Assembly: GCA_027063755.1 (NCBI GenBank)
Contig: JAMORD010000066.1
Span: 1 to 10,006 of the forward strand
Direction: 5' to 3'
DNA from: a bacterium
GTDB lineage: Bacteria > Coprothermobacterota > Coprothermobacteria > Coprothermobacterales > JAADFF01
DNA: 10,006 nucleotides
Part shown: positions 7,221-10,006 of the stretch, one piece after another
Numbering within the stretch: position 1 is the first letter of the stretch
Layout: each line of letters starts with the position of its first letter
Made by a program: the position numbers and the translations under genes
Notes under the pieces: model-generated
Seen by the model: only the letters and a program-made list of their open reading frames with translations
What the model was told of the DNA's origin: nothing
Database searches by the model: none

Positions 7221-8593
7221 CTCATTACATATCTATAAACCTCTAAGTATTTTTCTGCCGAACGGTCCCATGAGAAATCTTGCTCCATAGCCACCTTCAT
7301 ATTATATCCGTAGTTTTCGCTAATAAAGTGCTTGTATGCCCTTAGCATAGCTTTTACCAGCGGTAGTGGGTGTGGTCCCTCAAATAAGAATCCTGTTCCC
7401 TCAGCATTCTCTGTGATGTCTATGATTGAGTCTTGGAGCCCTCCTGTACGGGTGGCTATGGGTAGAGCTCCATATCTCATAGCTATCATAGCGGCAAGAC
7501 CTCCCGGTTCAAATCGTGACGGCATCATGAAGTGTGTTGCAGCTGCGTATATCTGGTGTGCTTTCTTCTCAGAATATTCATTAATAAAGACTACATCACC
7601 GGGAAGGCGTGCTACCGCTTTTCTTACCTCTTTTTCTATATCGTCTTCACCTGTTCCCAGTATAACCACCTGAAAACCCAGCTCTACGGCAATGTCGGCC
7701 GTTTCAAGAAATATGTCAATGCCTTTTTGGTGGGTTAACCTTGAAACAATACCCAGCAGAGGAGCATTCTCCCTATCTGTTAGTCCAAACTCCCGCCTCA
7801 GAGAACGCCTGTTTACGGCCTTACTTTCCAGCGCATCTTCTATGTCGTATGGTGCCCATATATGGGGATCTGTTAAGGGATTCCAATATGTTGTGTCTAT
7901 GCCGTTGAGTATACCGATAAATGTACCCTCTTCATATCTCTTCTTTAAACATTCATGGAGTGGAGCAGCATACTTGGGAGTTGTCAGTTCTTTGGCGTGG
8001 CTGGGTGATACTGTGGTAACAAAGTCGGCAAGCACAATACCACCCTTTAGTATGTTGGCATCGGTACCTATTCTCAGAGCGTTCCATAAATATTCAGGTA
8101 AAAAGAAGATGAGTCTTACGGGACTTGCCTGTCCTTGAAATGCTATGTTGTGTATGGTCAGCACCGTCTTTATGTCTATGTTCATATATTTTAGTGCAAC
8201 GACGGTGAAAGCTGTATGCCAATCGTTCATATGCACAATATCGGCCCCTATATGTTTAGCCAGTGAGGCAACTCCTACACTAAATATTTGAAATAGCTCA
8301 AACTCGTCGGGTTCTTTGTATATCTCGTTTCTATTGGTATATGATGGATGGGCTAAAAAGTGATATGTGACACCGTCTTTGTCTTTCCACATATGAACAA
8401 AATCTCCGACAGATGAGTGCATATCTTCCTTACCATGAATATCTCCTATCTCTACCTTTCTTGTTAGAGGTATAACAACATCTATATCTACCGATAATTT
8501 TTTCAATGCGTAGGGAAGACTTCCCAAAACATCTCCCAAACCACCTACCTTGTAAAATGGAAATGCCTCTGCCCCAGCCATTAGTATTTTCAT
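7217..8593 (-). CDS. glgA: Glycogen synthase, GT5 family
   Basis: Cytoplasmic glucosyltransferase that extends alpha-1,4-glucan chains from a sugar nucleotide, normally ADP-glucose in bacteria. From ATG 8593 it is 458 residues, near the usual bacterial length (E. coli 477). The N-terminal half has MKILMAGAEAFPF and KVGGLGDV, with Lys15 at exactly the E. coli position, then HMNDWHT at 121-127 and TIHN with His148. The C-terminal half has ILNGID, SRLTHQKG with Arg285 and Lys290, PSRFEPGG with catalytic Glu362, RTGGLQD, and the typical ending FSWDRSAEKYLEVY. All main catalytic residues are present. The loop after Glu362 reads PGGLAAM rather than the common PCGLTQL. In-frame starts also exist at GTG 8602 and ATG 8599, but AAGGGTGAT is placed correctly only for 8593 and the family N-terminus begins there. 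It is the first gene of an operon with the CLC gene (ATGA overlap) and is divergent from the FapA-type gene. Donor preference, ADP- or UDP-glucose, cannot be settled by eye. Confidence 0.95.
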   Translation of the reverse strand: MKILMAGAEAFPFYKVGGLGDVLGSLPYALKKLSVDIDVVIPLTRKVEIGDIHGKEDMHSSVGDFVHMWKDKDGVTYHFLAHPSYTNRNEIYKEPDEFELFQIFSVGVASLAKHIGADIVHMNDWHTAFTVVALKYMNIDIKTVLTIHNIAFQGQASPVRLIFFLPEYLWNALRIGTDANILKGGIVLADFVTTVSPSHAKELTTPKYAAPLHECLKKRYEEGTFIGILNGIDTTYWNPLTDPHIWAPYDIEDALESKAVNRRSLRREFGLTDRENAPLLGIVSRLTHQKGIDIFLETADIAVELGFQVVILGTGEDDIEKEVRKAVARLPGDVVFINEYSEKKAHQIYAAATHFMMPSRFEPGGLAAMIAMRYGALPIATRTGGLQDSIIDITENAEGTGFLFEGPHPLPLVKAMLRAYKHFISENYGYNMKVAMEQDFSWDRSAEKYLEVYRYVMR

Positions 8594-8597
8594 AAGC

Positions 8598-8606
8598 ATC
8601 ACCCTT
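8598..8606 (-). promoter_or_regulatory. Ribosome binding site of glgA
   Basis: On the minus strand the sequence AAGGGTGAT resembles the anti-16S stretch AGGAGGTGAT and ends 4 bases before ATG 8593. It overlaps the alternative GTG 8602 and ATG 8599 starts, which argues against both of them. Confidence 0.55.
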
Positions 8607-8702
8607 ATTTATTGTATACCACTCTCATTATGTTATTATTACTACGGGGAGAGTTAAAGTTGGTTGGTTCATAATGTTAAAAGAGGAAGTTTTGTTAAGT
8701 TG

Positions 8703-8711
8703 AGGGGGGAG
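8703..8711 (+). promoter_or_regulatory. Ribosome binding site of the FapA-type gene
   Basis: A purine run AGGGGGGAG ends 4 bases before ATG 8716. It supports this start over any internal Met (the next is at residue 86, inside a conserved domain). Confidence 0.65.
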
Positions 8712-8715
8712 CATT

Positions 8716-10006
8716 ATGTCTACCCAGCAAGAGGGCAAAGAGGTAACGATAGGTCCTATATCCATAAAAGTGGATACGGAGGGGACCTATCTGAAAATCA
8801 ATCAAACAATTAATGATGCCTTACTAACGGCTATTCTGAAAAAAGAAGGATTACCTACTTTGGAACCTAAGGTTTCTGCAACCCTTCGTAAACATCTTGG
8901 TGAGTGGATAAAAATTACCGATAGGAAACTTCATAGAGATGCGTTTGTTGAGGTAGTGGAAAGCCCCGACATGTTGAAAGCCCGACTTATCTATCATCCA
9001 GCCATAGGAGGGGGAAAGGATCTTACCCCGGAAGAGGTTATGAGTATTCTTATAGAGAGAGAGGGAATAGTTCCAGAATTTATAGATCCTAATGCCGTGA
9101 AAAATGCTATATCAAAGCCCGGCAATGCGGTGGTTGTTGCTGAAGGAATACCACCAAAACCCGGATTAGATGCCAAGATTGTTATTGTGCCAATGCAGAA
9201 AAATGCTTCCGAAGACGATGAGGCAGCTCATAAGAGATTGGATTGGCATGAGGCATCATCTTCGGTTATCACCGTGAAGGCCGGTGAGCCTGTGGTGGAA
9301 AAAGTACCGCCTACGGAGGGAGAGCCAGGAACCGGTGTAAAAGGGGAGGTAATACCACCGACACCTGGTAAGGATATAGATCTGCAAACAGTGCAGGGCA
9401 AGGGACTGGAGCTTGAAGAGAACATAAGGCTTGTGGCTACGCGAACAGGTATTTTGAAACAAGAAGATGGCAGGTTTCATATAGATGAGATATTTGTCGT
9501 TGAAGGAGATCTTGATTTTGAAGTGGGAAATATTAAAGATGTAAAACATATAGAGATTAGAGGAAATGTACTCCCGGGGTTCTATATCAGGGTTGATGGC
9601 ATGGTTATTGTTGGGGGAAGTGTGGAAAATGCCACTATTGAGGCCGGCGATAGTGTTTATGTGAGAGGAATTGTTGTGGGTGATAAGGGGGGCTATATTA
9701 AGGCTGGGGGCTTTGTATATGCAAAGGAGTTTATATCTGCCAATGTTGATGCAGGAGACACTGTATATACAGACAGTGGTTTTAGGCATAGTAATATTGT
9801 AGCCGGTAAGCATATCATTGCTACTAATCCTAAAAGCAGGACATCAGGTGGTTCATTGAAAGCACGGTGTAGTGTGTATCTTGGTATTGTTGGTAATTTA
9901 CATGGAACGAAGACAGAGATAAGGGCTGGTTATGTGGAAGATTTGAAAGAAAGAATCACTACTATAAATGAAGAAATAGAGGCATTAAAGGGAAAGAAAG
10001 AGGGTT
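8716..10006 (+). CDS. FapA/DUF342-family beta-helix protein, 3'-truncated by the window edge
   Basis: The frame is open from ATG 8716 to the window end, giving 430 complete codons with no stop. Residues 1-85 are an unassigned N-terminal stretch. Residues about 86-163 fit the FapA N-terminal domain: MLKARLIYHPAIGGG, then DLTPEEVMSILIEREGI, then VVVAEGIPPKPGLDA. From residue 187 the text is the classic FapA core: VKAGEPVVEKVPPTEGEPG, then GNIKDVKHIEIRGNV near 271, followed by glycine-rich short repeats predicted to form a right-handed beta-helix to about residue 400 (NATIEAGDSVYVRG, GYIKAGGFVYAKEFI, SNIVAGKHIIA, GGSLKA). A coiled coil begins near residue 407 (LKERITTINEEIEALKG), as usual in the family. 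There is no signal peptide or membrane segment, so it is probably cytoplasmic. Proteins of this family are linked to flagellar assembly or cell envelope functions in some bacteria, but no flagellar gene is visible here, so its role is left open. It is divergent from glgA. Confidence 0.92.
   Translation, partial: MSTQQEGKEVTIGPISIKVDTEGTYLKINQTINDALLTAILKKEGLPTLEPKVSATLRKHLGEWIKITDRKLHRDAFVEVVESPDMLKARLIYHPAIGGGKDLTPEEVMSILIEREGIVPEFIDPNAVKNAISKPGNAVVVAEGIPPKPGLDAKIVIVPMQKNASEDDEAAHKRLDWHEASSSVITVKAGEPVVEKVPPTEGEPGTGVKGEVIPPTPGKDIDLQTVQGKGLELEENIRLVATRTGILKQEDGRFHIDEIFVVEGDLDFEVGNIKDVKHIEIRGNVLPGFYIRVDGMVIVGGSVENATIEAGDSVYVRGIVVGDKGGYIKAGGFVYAKEFISANVDAGDTVYTDSGFRHSNIVAGKHIIATNPKSRTSGGSLKARCSVYLGIVGNLHGTKTEIRAGYVEDLKERITTINEEIEALKGKKEG

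Larger units (their letters stand above)
8594..8715. promoter_or_regulatory. Divergent intergenic region between glgA and the FapA-type gene
   Basis: This is the only intergenic space in the window and must hold the promoters for both directions unless transcripts enter from outside. Rightward candidate: TTGTAT at 8612-8617 (3 of 6 matches to a -35 box), 16 bases, then TATTAT at 8634-8639 (5 of 6 matches to a -10 box), giving a leader of about 70 bases. Leftward candidate: TACAAT (complement of 8612-8617, 5 of 6 to a -10 box), but no convincing -35 box lies upstream and the leader would be very short. The two candidates overlap, so they would compete. No riboswitch-like fold, inverted repeat operator or terminator is evident by eye. 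Confidence 0.35.

Noticed and set aside
8655-8669. Short GTTG direct repeat in the intergenic region
   Set aside because: There are only two and a half copies of four bases, too short to be an operator or iteron without further evidence.
8674-8703. Nine-codon open frame ending in the ribosome site of the FapA-type gene, possibly a leader peptide
   Set aside because: It has no Shine-Dalgarno sequence, no regulatory codon run and no alternative hairpins by eye. An open frame this short is expected by chance.
9256-9813. Minus-strand open frame of 185 codons
   Set aside because: It is antisense to the FapA core, whose repeats are unmistakable on the plus strand. The antisense product shows no recognisable motif.

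Overview
This window looks like chromosomal DNA from a bacterium. Genes are tightly packed with stop/start overlaps, there are Shine-Dalgarno-like sites, and the gene families are bacterial (GGDEF, GT5 glycogen synthase, FapA/DUF342). Ile ATA and Arg AGA/AGG codons are frequent, as often seen in thermophilic lineages, but the phylum cannot be fixed from this window. No mobile element, RNA gene or CRISPR array is visible, and no gene-free stretch exceeds about 125 bases.

Left half (2-5898, + strand): two very large, soluble, tandem paralogous signalling proteins, one directly after the other. Each has a long helical/TPR body, then a GAF-like region, then a C-terminal GGDEF domain that should make c-di-GMP. 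The first runs off the left edge; by alignment with its neighbour it lacks about 255 N-terminal residues. Both keep the RxxD inhibitory site. The second has GGDEI in place of GGDEF and an N-terminal region of about 250 residues that I cannot assign.

Middle (5892-8593, - strand): a two-gene operon of glycogen synthase (glgA) followed by a CLC-family chloride channel/transporter, joined by a 4-base ATGA overlap. The CLC protein lacks both glutamates that couple protons to chloride in CLC antiporters: Ala at the external gate and Val at the internal proton site. This predicts a passive channel rather than an exchanger. Its 3' end overlaps the 3' end of the second GGDEF gene by 7 bases, tail to tail.

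Right end (8594-10006): a short divergent intergenic region serves glgA leftwards and a FapA/DUF342-family gene rightwards. The FapA gene has a strong purine-rich ribosome site and runs off the right edge after 430 codons.

Taken together, the window holds c-di-GMP signalling, glycogen storage, anion flux and a FapA-type beta-helix protein. The only links the sequence supports are the duplication of the two GGDEF genes and the translational coupling of glgA with the CLC gene. Any wider functional link is inference.
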